From positions 1 through 64,000 of the forward strand of contig NZ_MXPU01000009.1 in assembly GCF_002204185.1 (NCBI RefSeq): DNA of 64,000 nt. The letters are read 5' to 3'. Both the position numbers and the translations under genes were made by a program. Below the pieces are notes generated by a model. The model was not told where the DNA came from. It did no database searches and worked only from the letters and a program-made list of their open reading frames with translations. Shown in pieces: positions 26,420 through 37,244 of this stretch (its first letter is position 1; every line of letters begins with the position of its first letter). Source of the DNA: Rhizobium esperanzae. Its GTDB lineage: Bacteria > Pseudomonadota > Alphaproteobacteria > Rhizobiales > Rhizobiaceae.

Positions 26420-27085
26420 ATGGACGTATATGAGGCAGTCACAAGCCGACGGTCAGTGCGCGGATTTAAAGACCAGCCTGTGGCGATGGAGATACTCGAG
26501 CGCGTGCTGGCCGCTGCGGCTTGGTCGCCGTCGGGATCGAACATCCAGCCGTGGAATACCTACGTGATCACCGGTGCGCCCCTGACCGAACTCAAGACAT
26601 CAGCTGTCGAGCGCGTGGCGCATGGCGACGCCTGGGACAAGCGGCAGTACGAGATGTACCCGTCCGTGCTGAAGCCGCCCTACGGCGAGCGCCGCTCCGC
26701 CTTCGGCAAGGAGCGCTACAGCGCGCTCGGCATTGCGCGCGAGGACTGGGAGGCGCGCCAGCGGGCAGCAATCGCCAACTGGAATTGTTTCGGCGCGCCC
26801 GCCGCCCTGTTCTGCTACATCGACCGCGACTTGGGTCTGCCCCAATGGGCCGACGTCGGCATGTATCTGCAGACTGTGATGCTGCTACTCCGCGCCGAAG
26901 GACTGCACAGTTGCCCGCAGATGGCGTGGTCGCAGGTTCGCGAGACGGTCGCCGAGGTCCTGTCGCCGCCCGATGGGCTGATCCTCTTCTGCGGCATGTC
27001 GATCGGCTACGAAGACCCTGCGGTAAGTTACGCCCGTACGGGCCGCGCCCCGCTGGCCGAGACAGTCACGTTTATCGGCGAATAG
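26420..27085 (+). CDS. Nitroreductase-family flavoprotein
   Basis: FMN-dependent NAD(P)H oxidoreductase of 221 residues. It shows the N-terminal SRRSVRGFKDQPV phosphate-binding motif, AAWSPSGSNIQPWNTYVITG, and the C-terminal GLHSCPQMAW and LFCGMSIGYED typical of the family. ATG at 26420 is preferred because GGAGG sits just before it; ATG at 26408 is in frame four codons earlier. Family members reduce nitroaromatics, quinones or enones in the cytoplasm. The next gene encodes an FMN reductase-like protein, so the two may act together on quinone or xenobiotic substrates. Confidence 0.92.
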   Translation: MDVYEAVTSRRSVRGFKDQPVAMEILERVLAAAAWSPSGSNIQPWNTYVITGAPLTELKTSAVERVAHGDAWDKRQYEMYPSVLKPPYGERRSAFGKERYSALGIAREDWEARQRAAIANWNCFGAPAALFCYIDRDLGLPQWADVGMYLQTVMLLLRAEGLHSCPQMAWSQVRETVAEVLSPPDGLILFCGMSIGYEDPAVSYARTGRAPLAETVTFIGE

Positions 27086-27168
27086 TTGCCTGCGCCCAAA
27101 GGACAGAGACCCCGTCGAGAATTCCGCGTATGATAGGTCTTCTATCGTGCGGGATATTGGAGAACGCC

Positions 27169-27741
27169 ATGACCACGCATAAAGTAGGCTATCTTATCGG
27201 CAGCCTCGCCAAGGGCTCGATCAACCGTAAGCTCGCCAAGGCGCTGGTGCGCGTCGCCCCACCGGAACTTGAAATGTCGGAGATATCCTTCAAGGACCTG
27301 CCGCTCTACAGTTACGATTACGACGCCGACTACCCTCCGGCCGGCAGGGCATTCAAGGCGGCAATCGCGGCCGTCGACGCCGTGCTGTTCGTGACGCCCG
27401 AATACAATCGATCCATTCCCGGCGGGCTGAAAAACGCAATCGACTGGGCGAGCCGCCCCTACGGCACCAACTCGTTCACACGCAAGCCGTCGGCGGTGAT
27501 CGGCACGTCGCCGGGCGCCATCGGCACAGCCGTCGCCCAGCAGAATTTGCGCAGCGTGCTCAGTTTCTGCAACTCTCCGCAGATGAATGCTCCGGAAGCC
27601 TACATCCAGTTCACTCCGGGGCTGATCACCGATGACGGCGAGGTCACGAACGAGGCCACGGCGGAATTCCTCCGCAAGTTCATGCAGGACTTCCATCTCT
27701 TCATCGCGAGGGTTCGCTCAGTGTTGCCGAAAGATGCCTAA
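27169..27741 (+). CDS. NADPH-dependent FMN reductase-like flavoprotein
   Basis: Flavodoxin-like reductase of 190 residues. The FMN phosphate loop is GSLAKGSINRKLA near residue 11, and the family motif PEYNRSIPGGLKNAIDWAS lies near residue 82. Homologues (ChrR/YieF-like) reduce quinones, chromate or azo dyes. The start is ATG at 27169 after GGAGA; the open frame runs much further upstream only as a shadow of the nitroreductase. It lies 83 bp after the nitroreductase on the same strand. Confidence 0.92.
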   Translation: MTTHKVGYLIGSLAKGSINRKLAKALVRVAPPELEMSEISFKDLPLYSYDYDADYPPAGRAFKAAIAAVDAVLFVTPEYNRSIPGGLKNAIDWASRPYGTNSFTRKPSAVIGTSPGAIGTAVAQQNLRSVLSFCNSPQMNAPEAYIQFTPGLITDDGEVTNEATAEFLRKFMQDFHLFIARVRSVLPKDA

Positions 27742-27847
27742 GGGCGCTTGGAATGGGATCGCAATGTTCCTACAATGCCTGCAAACGTCGCCCAGGGAGC
27801 TGGCTGCCTCATTCCGGCGGCCAAATCTGGTTTAGCATGTAACACCC

Positions 27848-29038
27848 TCAGGCGAAGGCATAAGAGCCGTCCGGCCGCTTCGGCACGCGCCGCTGCCAAT
27901 GGATATAGCCTTCCTCCTCCATCGCCTTTTCATCCATCTCGACGCCCCAGCCGGGCCGGTCGGGGCGCAGTTCGAGATAACCATCCTTCGGCAGATAGGG
28001 GTCCACGACGTAGCGTGTTTCCCCCTGCCGCTTCTCGATGTCGAGGCCTCCATAGACATAGGCCTGGCCCTTCGGCAGCCGGTATTCGAGGATGCGAAAA
28101 TTCTGGGCCGCGGCTGAAAAATGCACATTGACCGCCGTCGCCAGCGGCCCCATCGGGTTGTGCGGAGCGACGCCGACGAAATAGGCTTCGGCCAGCGTGG
28201 CGATGCGGCGCATTTCGCTGATGCCGCCGACGACGCAGATATCGGGCTGGATCAGGTCGGCGCCCTTGACCTGTAGCAGCCGCAGGAATTCGTTCCTGTT
28301 ATAGAGCGACTCGCCGGTGGCCAGCACGCAGTTGAGCCCCTGCTTCAGATCGCCCCAGGCCTCGATATTCTCAGGACGCAGCGGCTCTTCGTAGAACAGC
28401 GGGTCATAGGGCGCCAGCGCATTGCCGAGTTGCCTTGCGGCGATCGGTTCGAAAATCTTGGCATGAGCATCGAAGGCAATCTCGTATTCGTCATTCACCG
28501 TCTCGCGAAGCGAGCGGAAATAGTCGGCCGAGGCTTTTACGACATTGCCCCAGCGATGAGCATGCATGTCGATACGCCAGGGGCTGAGCTTGAAGGCAGT
28601 GAATCCCCATTCCTCCTTCAGGCGATCGAACTCGTCGCGGGCGGCCGGCGCGTCGGGCGCGGTGTAGACCCCGGCATAGACCTTGATGCGGTCGCGCACC
28701 TCGCCACCCAGCAGCTTGTAGACCGGGACATTCGCGGCTTTGGCCGCCAAATCCCACAGGCAATGGTCGAGCGCGGAAATCGCAGCAAGGCCGAGTGCGC
28801 CCGGCGGGAAGCGGCTTTGCTGGATCAGCAGGTTGACGAGATAATCGACGCGTGTCGGGTCCTGGCCGGAGAGAAAGCCGTAGAGATAATCGAGCAGCGG
28901 CGGCAGCGCCTTGTCGGGGCCGTGATTGTAGCATTCGCCCCAGCCCGTCAGCCCGTCATCGGTGTCCAGTGCGACGATCACCCGGGGTCGGTCCTTGTCA
29001 CGGGTCATGAACACCCGCATGCGGTCGATCTTCATCAT
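27848..29038 (-). CDS. Enolase-superfamily sugar-acid dehydratase (GalD/ManD-like), paralogue 1
   Basis: Enolase-superfamily protein of 396 residues with an N-terminal capping domain and a C-terminal barrel. Candidate catalytic residues are Asp and His in FDAHAKIF, Glu in FYEEPLRPEN, Glu in LATGESLYNRN and His in VAPHNPMGPL, with DLIQPDICVVGGISEMRRIA. The D-x-H and HNP pattern places it with galactonate- and mannonate-dehydratase-like enzymes, not the K-x-K muconate group. It should remove water from an aldonate or aldarate to give a 2-keto-3-deoxy acid. It is the last gene of a minus-strand operon with a second dehydratase and an oligopeptide-type transporter. Substrate not certain. Confidence 0.88.
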   Translation of the reverse strand: MMKIDRMRVFMTRDKDRPRVIVALDTDDGLTGWGECYNHGPDKALPPLLDYLYGFLSGQDPTRVDYLVNLLIQQSRFPPGALGLAAISALDHCLWDLAAKAANVPVYKLLGGEVRDRIKVYAGVYTAPDAPAARDEFDRLKEEWGFTAFKLSPWRIDMHAHRWGNVVKASADYFRSLRETVNDEYEIAFDAHAKIFEPIAARQLGNALAPYDPLFYEEPLRPENIEAWGDLKQGLNCVLATGESLYNRNEFLRLLQVKGADLIQPDICVVGGISEMRRIATLAEAYFVGVAPHNPMGPLATAVNVHFSAAAQNFRILEYRLPKGQAYVYGGLDIEKRQGETRYVVDPYLPKDGYLELRPDRPGWGVEMDEKAMEEEGYIHWQRRVPKRPDGSYAFA

Positions 29039-29047
29039 TCTGTCCTT

Positions 29048-30261
29048 CTAGCGATTGTAATAACTGCGGCGCGCCACGCGCGTCTGCACGTAGAGATGCT
29101 CGTTGTAGGTTCCGGGATTATAGGATCCGGCGGCCTCCGGCACGGGAACGGAGACGTTGCCGCCGCTCGGAAAGCGGGCGACGAATTCCTCGTCGATATC
29201 ACAGCCGAGCCCGGGGGCATCGGGAACGGCGATCAGCCCATCGACCTGCTCGGGATGCGGCACGATCGTCCGGCGGCGGCCGTCCCAGTCGTCGTCCAGC
29301 CGCTCGAGGATGAACGCGTTCGGAATGGCGGCCAACAGATGCAGGGCTGCATATTCCGCCACCGGTCCGAGCGAGCCACAATGCGGTGCCATCTGGATGT
29401 GATGGGCTTCGGCCATGGCCGCGATCTTCTTCATCTGAGTGATGCCGCCGGCCCGGCCGGTATCGGGCTGAATGACATCGACCAGCTCTCGTTCGATGAG
29501 CTCGCGCTCGCCAAAGATGGTTGCCGAGCGTTCGCCGGCGGCAAGCGGCACATGAGCGGCGTCGCGAATGCGCTTGTAGCCTTCGAGATTGTCGGGCGCG
29601 ATCGGATCTTCCACCCACATCAGTTCATAGGGTTCGAGCGCCCGCACCAGGCGGCAGGCGTCCGCAGGGGTCAGCCATGGCGGACCGTGCAGGTCGATGG
29701 CGATGTCCATATCGTCGCCGACCGCCTCGCGCAGTGCTGCGACCTTGCGAACAGGATCGGCCACGCCACCGCACTTGATCGCCTTTATGCCACGCTGCTT
29801 GATCGCAAGCGCACGTTCGGGCGTGTTGGCATGCGAATAGATCGGGATCCTGTCGCGCACCTTGCCGCCGAGCAACATCCAGACCGGCACGCCGAGCGCC
29901 TTGCCCTTGATGTCCCAGAGCGCCATGTCGATGCCGGTCATCGCACCGCCGCCGACCGTGCCGAGCATGCCGTGACCCATCATTGCGATATGCAGCTTCT
30001 GCCATAGGCGCTCGATATGGGCCGGATCTTCGCCGATCAGGAGCGGCGCCAAATCATGGATCGCCGTCTCGATAACGCGCGGCCAGCCGGAGCATTCGCC
30101 GATGCCGGTGATGCCCTCGTCGGTGTCGATCTTCAAAAACAGCCAGTTTCTCGTGTCCCGCAGCTGCGTTGACGCCCCCTCTCCCGAACGCTCATCCGAA
30201 GCCCATTTCGACGGATCGGGCTGACCTGCATGCATGAGAAACGTTCTGATGCCGGTGATCT

Positions 30262-30265
<4 letters not shown>
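29048..30265 (-). CDS. Enolase-superfamily sugar-acid dehydratase, paralogue 2
   Basis: A second enolase-superfamily member, 405 residues, only distantly related to the one at 27848-29038. Metal and acid-base residues are in IDLHGPP (Asp, His), MWVEDPIAPDN, LAAGERSATIFGE and MAPHCGSLGP (His). The N-terminal cap has GIGECSGWPRVIETAI. The His in D-x-H again suggests a dehydratase of acid sugars. Its start overlaps the stop of the transporter ATPase (ATGA), so it is co-translated with transport. Two distinct dehydratases suggest two substrates or stereoisomers. Confidence 0.88.
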
Positions 30266-31983
<1,718 letters not shown>

Positions 31984-31990
31984 GCCGGCC

Positions 31991-33112
31991 TCATTTGTTG
32001 TAGGGATCGGCCGCGTCGCGCAGACCGTCGCCGAGGAGATTGAGCGCCATGACGGCGACCACGACAGCGCAGCCTGGCAGGAAGAGCCAAGGCGCCGTAG
32101 CGATCGAGCGAATATTCTGGGCTTCGCGCAAAAGCACGCCCCAGGAAATGGTCGGCGGCTGCAGCCCGAGCCCCAGGAAGGAGAGAGAGGTTTCGGCCAG
32201 AATCATCGCCGGCACCGCGAGCGTGATCGACGCGATGATGTGGCTGGCAAAGCTCGGCAGCATGTGACGAAAGATGATGCGGCCTTCACGAACGCCATCC
32301 AGCCTGGCTGCAGCGACGAATTCCTCGGTGCGCAGGGATAGGAAGCGGCCTCGAACGACGCGGGCGAGCTGAGCCCAGCCGGTCAGCGACAGGATGATCG
32401 TGATCATCATATATTGCAGCGTCGCCGGCCAATCCTGCGGCAGGGCCGCAGCCATGGCGAGCCAGATCGGGATCGTCGGCAGCGACAGCACGAAGTCGAT
32501 TACACGCTGCATGAAGAAATCGATGCGGCCACCGTAATATCCGGAGATGCCGCCGATCACGATGCCGAGCATCAACGACAGGAAGACGCCGACGAGGCCG
32601 ATCGACAGCGAGACCTGCGAACCCTGAACCGTCCGACTGAAGACATCGCGCCCAAGCCGGTCGGCGCCGAAGAGAAGCAGCGGCGTCGTCTTGTCGGGCG
32701 AGGCGATCAGATGGATGTTGGTGTTGAACAGGCCGAACACGGAATATTCATAGCCGCGCCCGAAGAACTGGACGTCGACGCGCTTCGTCGTGTCTTCCTT
32801 GAAGATGGCGGCGAGCGTTTCCGGATCGCGGGTCAGCTTCATCGGATAATAATGCAGGCCGAAGGAAAACCCGTTCTCGGTATCGATCAGATGCACTTTC
32901 TGCGGCGGATGGAAGGTCGCCCGCGCATTTTGCAGGTTCGGATCGTTAATGGCGAAGAAGCCCGGAACCAGGGCAACGATGTACATCATCACGGTGACGA
33001 CGAGCGCCACCATGGCCAGTTTGTGGCGGCGAAAAGCCCACCAGATCAGCTGCCACTGCGATGCGACGGCGGCCCGATCCGGCTGAATGTTTGTAACGGC
33101 GATGTCGGCCAT
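31991..33112 (-). CDS. Oligopeptide-type ABC transporter permease (DppC type)
   Basis: Inner-membrane permease of 373 residues. A first membrane helix (LAMVALVVTVMMYIVALVPG) is followed by a long periplasmic insertion (about 55-140), then the DppC core with GADRLGRDVFSR, YYGGRIDFFMQRVIDFVLSL and the EAA loop (EEFVAAARLDGVREGRIIFR). It is longer than a usual DppC (about 300) because of the periplasmic insertion, which is typical of the YejE-like subgroup. It lies between the DppB-type permease and the fused ATPase. Confidence 0.93.
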   Translation of the reverse strand: MADIAVTNIQPDRAAVASQWQLIWWAFRRHKLAMVALVVTVMMYIVALVPGFFAINDPNLQNARATFHPPQKVHLIDTENGFSFGLHYYPMKLTRDPETLAAIFKEDTTKRVDVQFFGRGYEYSVFGLFNTNIHLIASPDKTTPLLLFGADRLGRDVFSRTVQGSQVSLSIGLVGVFLSLMLGIVIGGISGYYGGRIDFFMQRVIDFVLSLPTIPIWLAMAAALPQDWPATLQYMMITIILSLTGWAQLARVVRGRFLSLRTEEFVAAARLDGVREGRIIFRHMLPSFASHIIASITLAVPAMILAETSLSFLGLGLQPPTISWGVLLREAQNIRSIATAPWLFLPGCAVVVAVMALNLLGDGLRDAADPYNK

Positions 33113-33121
33113 ATCAGGCTC

Positions 33122-34108
33122 CTATTCCAACCGGATGCGGGGATCGACCAGCGCAAGCAGGATGTCGCTGATCAGAGAGCCTATCAGCGTCAGCGCGCAG
33201 ATCAGCAGAACGAAGGCGCCGGCCAGATACATGTCCTGGGCCATCAGCGCCTGCAGCAGCAAGGGTGCGGCCGTCGGCAGGTTGAGAACGATGGCGACGA
33301 CGACCGAGCCGGAGATGAGATTGGGCAGTAGCCAGGCAATCGTCGAGATGAACGGATTGAGCGCGATCATCATCGGATATTTCATCAGCAGGCGGAATTC
33401 CGAGAGCCCCTTTGCCCGGGCCGTCGTCACGTAAGGCTTCGGCAGCTCGTCGAGCATGTTTGCGCGCATGACGCGGATGAGGCTCGCCGTCGAGGAGACG
33501 GCAAGGATGATGACGGGAAGCCAGAGATGCGAGAAGAGATCGCCCATCTTGGCAAAGCTCCAGGGCGCATTCTCATATTGCGGCGAAAACAATCCCCCGA
33601 CGTCCTGGCCGAATTCGACCGCCGCGATATACATCAGCACCAGCGCCAGCAGGAAGGACGGAACGGCCAGACCGAAAAAGGTGAAGGCGGTGAAGAAATA
33701 GTCGCCGATCGAGTATTTGCGGACGGCGGAAAAGACACCGATCGGCAGGGCGATTGCCCAGGTGGCGATCAACGTCGAGAGAGCCAGGACGAGGGTCAGC
33801 GCCATGCGCTCCCAGATCAGATCCGACACCGGCTGCTGCCATTCGAAGGAAATGCCGAAATCGCCGCGCGAGAGGATGCCCCAGATCCATTTGAAATATT
33901 GGATGAGCATCGGGTCATCGAGTCCGAAGCGTTCGCGCAATTGCGCCGCGGTGTTCTGATCGACGATTTCGTTAGAGGCCGCCAGCGTCGCAATATAAGT
34001 CGTGACATAGTCGCCCGGCGGCAGCTGGATCAGCACGAAAGCGAGAAAGCTGACGGCAAAGAGCGATGGAATCATCCACAGCAAGCGTTTGGCGATAAAG
34101 ACCAGCAT
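33122..34108 (-). CDS. Oligopeptide-type ABC transporter permease (DppB type)
   Basis: Inner-membrane permease of 328 residues with the DppB N-terminal helix (MLVFIAKRLLWMIPSLFAVS), GDFGISFEW, the ALPIGVFSAVRKYS region and the EAA loop (YVTTARAKGLSEFRLLMKYP). It ends VDPRIRLE, a common DppB ending. ATG at 34108 is preferred because AGAGG lies six bases upstream; ATG at 34123 is in frame. It partners the DppC-type permease ten bases downstream. Confidence 0.93.
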   Translation of the reverse strand: MLVFIAKRLLWMIPSLFAVSFLAFVLIQLPPGDYVTTYIATLAASNEIVDQNTAAQLRERFGLDDPMLIQYFKWIWGILSRGDFGISFEWQQPVSDLIWERMALTLVLALSTLIATWAIALPIGVFSAVRKYSIGDYFFTAFTFFGLAVPSFLLALVLMYIAAVEFGQDVGGLFSPQYENAPWSFAKMGDLFSHLWLPVIILAVSSTASLIRVMRANMLDELPKPYVTTARAKGLSEFRLLMKYPMMIALNPFISTIAWLLPNLISGSVVVAIVLNLPTAAPLLLQALMAQDMYLAGAFVLLICALTLIGSLISDILLALVDPRIRLE

Positions 34109-34190
34109 GGGCGCCTCTTGCATTGAGTACCGCCCTCAGGGCCTAACCGGCTCTCATCGCCGGCAAGGCATCGGAAGGCGAACCGGAGAA

Positions 34191-34215
34191 AGCGCCGTAC
34201 CGTCGGTACGGCGCT
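34191..34215 (-). promoter_or_regulatory. Intercistronic stem-loop after the binding-protein gene
   Basis: AGCGCCGTACC (34191-34201) and GGTACGGCGCT (34205-34215) form a perfect 11-bp stem with a three-base loop, ten bases after the binding-protein stop. It has no U-tract beyond three T. Likely role: message stabilisation or partial attenuation before the permease genes. Confidence 0.7.
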
Positions 34216-34224
34216 CGATCAAAA

Positions 34225-36162
34225 TCAGCTCGTGAAGGTGAACTGCTGCGGCATCGCAGGTCCCGGATTGGGCCAGGACCAGCTATCCGGCTGCTTCTCG
34301 GGAACATTGCGCAGATTATTGCGGATGATGCCGAAGCCGCCGACCGCAAGGCAAAGTCCGACGGTCTCGAATTCCTCCGCCGCGATGTCGAAGATCTGCT
34401 TCATGATCGCGCCGCGTTTGTCGAGATCGGCCGTCGAACGCGCTTCGTCGAACAGCTTCATGCGCCTCTTCTGGCTTTCCGGTGGCTCTTCGCCGCGCGC
34501 GCCGTTGGACGTATACCAGAGCGTCCACGGAATGGCGTAACGCGACCCCTGCGGATGGAAGGCGAAGAAATCGCGAGGGTCGAGCATTGGATCGAGACCA
34601 CCCGGCCCCGGCCACACCTGCGCATCATGGGCATTGTCGTCGCCGCGGGTATAATAGAGCGCCCGCTCGATCGTATTGACCTTCATGTCGATGCCAATCT
34701 GCGACCAATGCGTCTTGACCAGCTCCAGGGCATCGACGAGATCGGGATAAAGCGTCGGAATGACGTCGACCGAGAAGAACACCTTCTGACCGTCGGGCCG
34801 AACGCGAAAGCCGTCGGGCCCCTTCTTATAACCGGCCTGATCAAGCATCGCGCCTGCCTTATCGGCGTCATATTCGGTGAATTGACGCGCATATTTCTCG
34901 TGGTACCAGGGATGGGTCGGGCGCGGCCCGGCCTGATAGGGCTCGCTCTGCCCGAAATAGACGATATCGATAAGTTCCGGGCGATTGATGCCGATCGAGA
35001 GCGCCTGCCGGAACGCCTTGTCCGCAAACATCTTGCGCATGGCAGGATCTTTATGGGTGATGTTGAAGTAGATCTGGCACTGCTGCGAGGCCGAAGGCAC
35101 GAGCGTCAGCAGACGATAATCGCCCTTCTGCATGTTCTGGGAGAGCGTCGGCTTATTGGCCAGCACGCTGATGTGACGTTCCTGAATGTCGATCTTTCCG
35201 GAGATGACGTTCAGCATCAGCGATTCGACGTCCTGCGAAATGCCGAAATTGATCTCATCGATGTAGGGAAGCTGGTTGCCTGCCGTATCGACCTGCCAGA
35301 AATAGGGGTTCCGGGTCATGACGACGCGCGTGGCGCCGCCGACATAAGGCTCCTTGACCACCCAGGGATCGAGTGTCGGCTTGTCGACATTGCCCCAGCG
35401 CGTCGGAATTTCGATGTCGCCGCAGCGGTTGCGGAAGAGCTCCGTCCAGCTGGTGACGCCTGCCTTCTTGGCATCGGCCTCAATGTTGGGATTGTACTTC
35501 GGCAGGAACTGGCTGCAGTAATGCTTCGGGAAGAGCGTCGGATGCTGACCGAGCGGCGTGGCAAGGTTCTCAAGATAAAGCGCGTTGGCCGCCGCGAAGG
35601 TGAATTTCACCGTATAATCGTCGATCTTTTCGACAGTGACCGGCTTGCCGGCAACGGCTAGCTGCGCCGGCGTCGCGCTGTAAAGCTCGGTGTTCTTCAC
35701 GCAGTCTTCGATCGCGAAAACAACGTCGTCGGCCGTGAACGGGTGTCCGTCTGACCAGCGCACGCCTTCGATCAGATGGAAGGTGAATTGAGTCGCGTCG
35801 TCGCTGACTTCCCAGCGTTCGGCGAGGTTCGGCTGCACGGCGGTGAATTCCAGATTCCAGCGCACGAGGCTCTGGTTGCCGACCATGCGCAGAATGCCGT
35901 TATGGTCGGATGAACCGCGCAGGCCGCGGCGCAACGTGCCGCCATAGGTGCCGACCTTCTCGAACGGCGTTACCACCATCGGCTTCTTCGGCAGGCGCTC
36001 GGCCAGCGGCGGCAGTTTGCCGTCTTTGACCAGTTGCGCCAGCGCAGGCGCTTCCCCGCCGGCGGCGAAGGCACGACCGGCGATGGACAGTGCTGCAGCA
36101 CCAGCCATGCCGCCGAGAACGGCGCGGCGGGTGACACCGCGAGACAGAATTTCATTGGGCAT
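34225..36162 (-). CDS. Oligopeptide-type ABC transporter substrate-binding protein (family 5, Tat signal)
   Basis: Periplasmic binding protein of 645 residues (SBP_bac_5 family). ATG at 36162 follows GGGGAGGAA. The N-terminus has a twin-arginine motif (TRRAVLGGMAGAA) and cleavage near AFAAG, so it is exported folded. Core motifs: WEVSDDATQFTFHLIEGVRW, SDGHPFTADDVVFAIED, NPYFWQVDTAGNQLPYIDEI and KAFRQALSIGINRPEL. It is longer than DppA/OppA (about 530), as in a subgroup often tied to carbohydrate loci. First gene of the minus-strand operon, divergent from the GntR regulator. Confidence 0.94.
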   Translation of the reverse strand: MPNEILSRGVTRRAVLGGMAGAAALSIAGRAFAAGGEAPALAQLVKDGKLPPLAERLPKKPMVVTPFEKVGTYGGTLRRGLRGSSDHNGILRMVGNQSLVRWNLEFTAVQPNLAERWEVSDDATQFTFHLIEGVRWSDGHPFTADDVVFAIEDCVKNTELYSATPAQLAVAGKPVTVEKIDDYTVKFTFAAANALYLENLATPLGQHPTLFPKHYCSQFLPKYNPNIEADAKKAGVTSWTELFRNRCGDIEIPTRWGNVDKPTLDPWVVKEPYVGGATRVVMTRNPYFWQVDTAGNQLPYIDEINFGISQDVESLMLNVISGKIDIQERHISVLANKPTLSQNMQKGDYRLLTLVPSASQQCQIYFNITHKDPAMRKMFADKAFRQALSIGINRPELIDIVYFGQSEPYQAGPRPTHPWYHEKYARQFTEYDADKAGAMLDQAGYKKGPDGFRVRPDGQKVFFSVDVIPTLYPDLVDALELVKTHWSQIGIDMKVNTIERALYYTRGDDNAHDAQVWPGPGGLDPMLDPRDFFAFHPQGSRYAIPWTLWYTSNGARGEEPPESQKRRMKLFDEARSTADLDKRGAIMKQIFDIAAEEFETVGLCLAVGGFGIIRNNLRNVPEKQPDSWSWPNPGPAMPQQFTFTS

Positions 36163-36509
36163 CGATTCCTCCCCTTTTATGCCGGCACAGGCGGGCTCCC
36201 GACCTGCCGTTTTGCGCCCTCCTCGGCGCTGGAACGAAACCATAGACACGTTCTCAAATGATTACAAGAGTTGACAGATAATTACAGATTCGATAGCCAT
36301 GTCGTATCAGACACAACGCCAAGCCATTGGCAATCCTGCCTTGGATAGGGAAAGAAGACAGACCTGTCAGAAGCTGTATACAGGCCGCATCGCGGCCGGT
36401 GACGGCGCGGCGCCATCCCGGCGCATGGTCGAGAAGGCATAGGCTTCTGCTCGCCGGACGAAGAGCCGACGGGGCGAATTCGCCACTTGCGGGGGAGAAA
36501 AGAGCGATA
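36163..36509. promoter_or_regulatory. Divergent control region of the uronate locus
   Basis: This 347-bp gap separates the binding-protein gene and the GntR gene, which are transcribed outward. Near 36259-36289 the hexamer ATTACA occurs twice, exactly 20 bp apart (36261-36266 and 36281-36286), in related contexts TGATTACAAGA and TAATTACAGAT, around TTGACA (36271-36276). These are candidate half-sites for the GntR regulator. The remainder (36300-36500) shows no gene. Confidence 0.5.
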
Positions 36510-37223
36510 ATGACGTTTGCAGTCGATGCCGTTTCAAGCCGGGGCGCAACGCGCTTCAGCGACATCATCTACGAGAAGATCGTGGGGATGATCGCGGACG
36601 GCAACTTTCCCGTGAATGAACGGCTGCCGTCGGAAACCAGGCTCGCCGCCGATTTTGGTGCATCGAGACCCGTTGTGCGAGAAGCGCTCGAACGTCTGAG
36701 GGCCGATGGCCTCGTCGTTTCCCGCAAGGGCTCTGGTTCCTATGTCCGCCAGCGGCCGGATTCGTCGATGCTGAAAATGGTTCCGGTCGGCTCGCTTGCC
36801 GATGTCCAGCGGTTCTTCGAATTCCGCGCCGGTCTCGAGGCCGAAGCTGCGGAGCTTGCCGCGCGAAACTGGCAGCCGGCCGACAAGGAGCGGATAACGG
36901 CCGCACTTCTCTCGCTTGAGCAATGTCTGCGCAACGGCGAGCTCGGCGCCGAGGAGGATCAGGCCCTCCACGACGCAATTGCGGCGGCGACAGGCAACCA
37001 GTTTCACATCACCGTGCGCGAATGGTTCAAGCCGCATTTCGCCATCGGCCATTCCGTAACGCGAAGCCTGAGCTTGAAACGGACTCCGGAGCAGATCCGC
37101 AGCGTTCAGGACGAGCATGCGGTCATCGTGGAGGCGATCTTCGCGCGGCGGGAAGCCGAAGCGCATGATGCGATGAAGACACACATACTGAATGCGCGCG
37201 CCCGCATGTTTCAAGGGGTTTGA
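36510..37223 (+). CDS. GntR-family (FadR/UxuR subgroup) regulator
   Basis: Transcription factor of 237 residues. It has an N-terminal winged helix (YEKIVGMIADGNFPVNERLP, then ETRLAADFGASRPVVREALE and VVSRKGSGSYV) and a C-terminal all-helical FCD effector domain (FFEFRAGLEAEAAELAA, EEDQALHDAIAAATGNQ, DEHAVIVEAIFARREAEAHD). The start is ATG at 36510, after GGGGGAG at a somewhat long distance; the open frame extends upstream without a better site. UxuR/ExuR-type members respond to hexuronates or their breakdown products, which fits the neighbouring genes. Likely represses both divergent operons. Confidence 0.92.
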   Translation: MTFAVDAVSSRGATRFSDIIYEKIVGMIADGNFPVNERLPSETRLAADFGASRPVVREALERLRADGLVVSRKGSGSYVRQRPDSSMLKMVPVGSLADVQRFFEFRAGLEAEAAELAARNWQPADKERITAALLSLEQCLRNGELGAEEDQALHDAIAAATGNQFHITVREWFKPHFAIGHSVTRSLSLKRTPEQIRSVQDEHAVIVEAIFARREAEAHDAMKTHILNARARMFQGV

Positions 37224-37244
37224 GCGACAATGGGAGGAAGGACG

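Noticed and set aside
28430..30007. Long plus-strand open frame (525 codons)
   Set aside because: Antisense shadow of the two enolase-superfamily genes, typical of high-GC DNA; no domain recognised.
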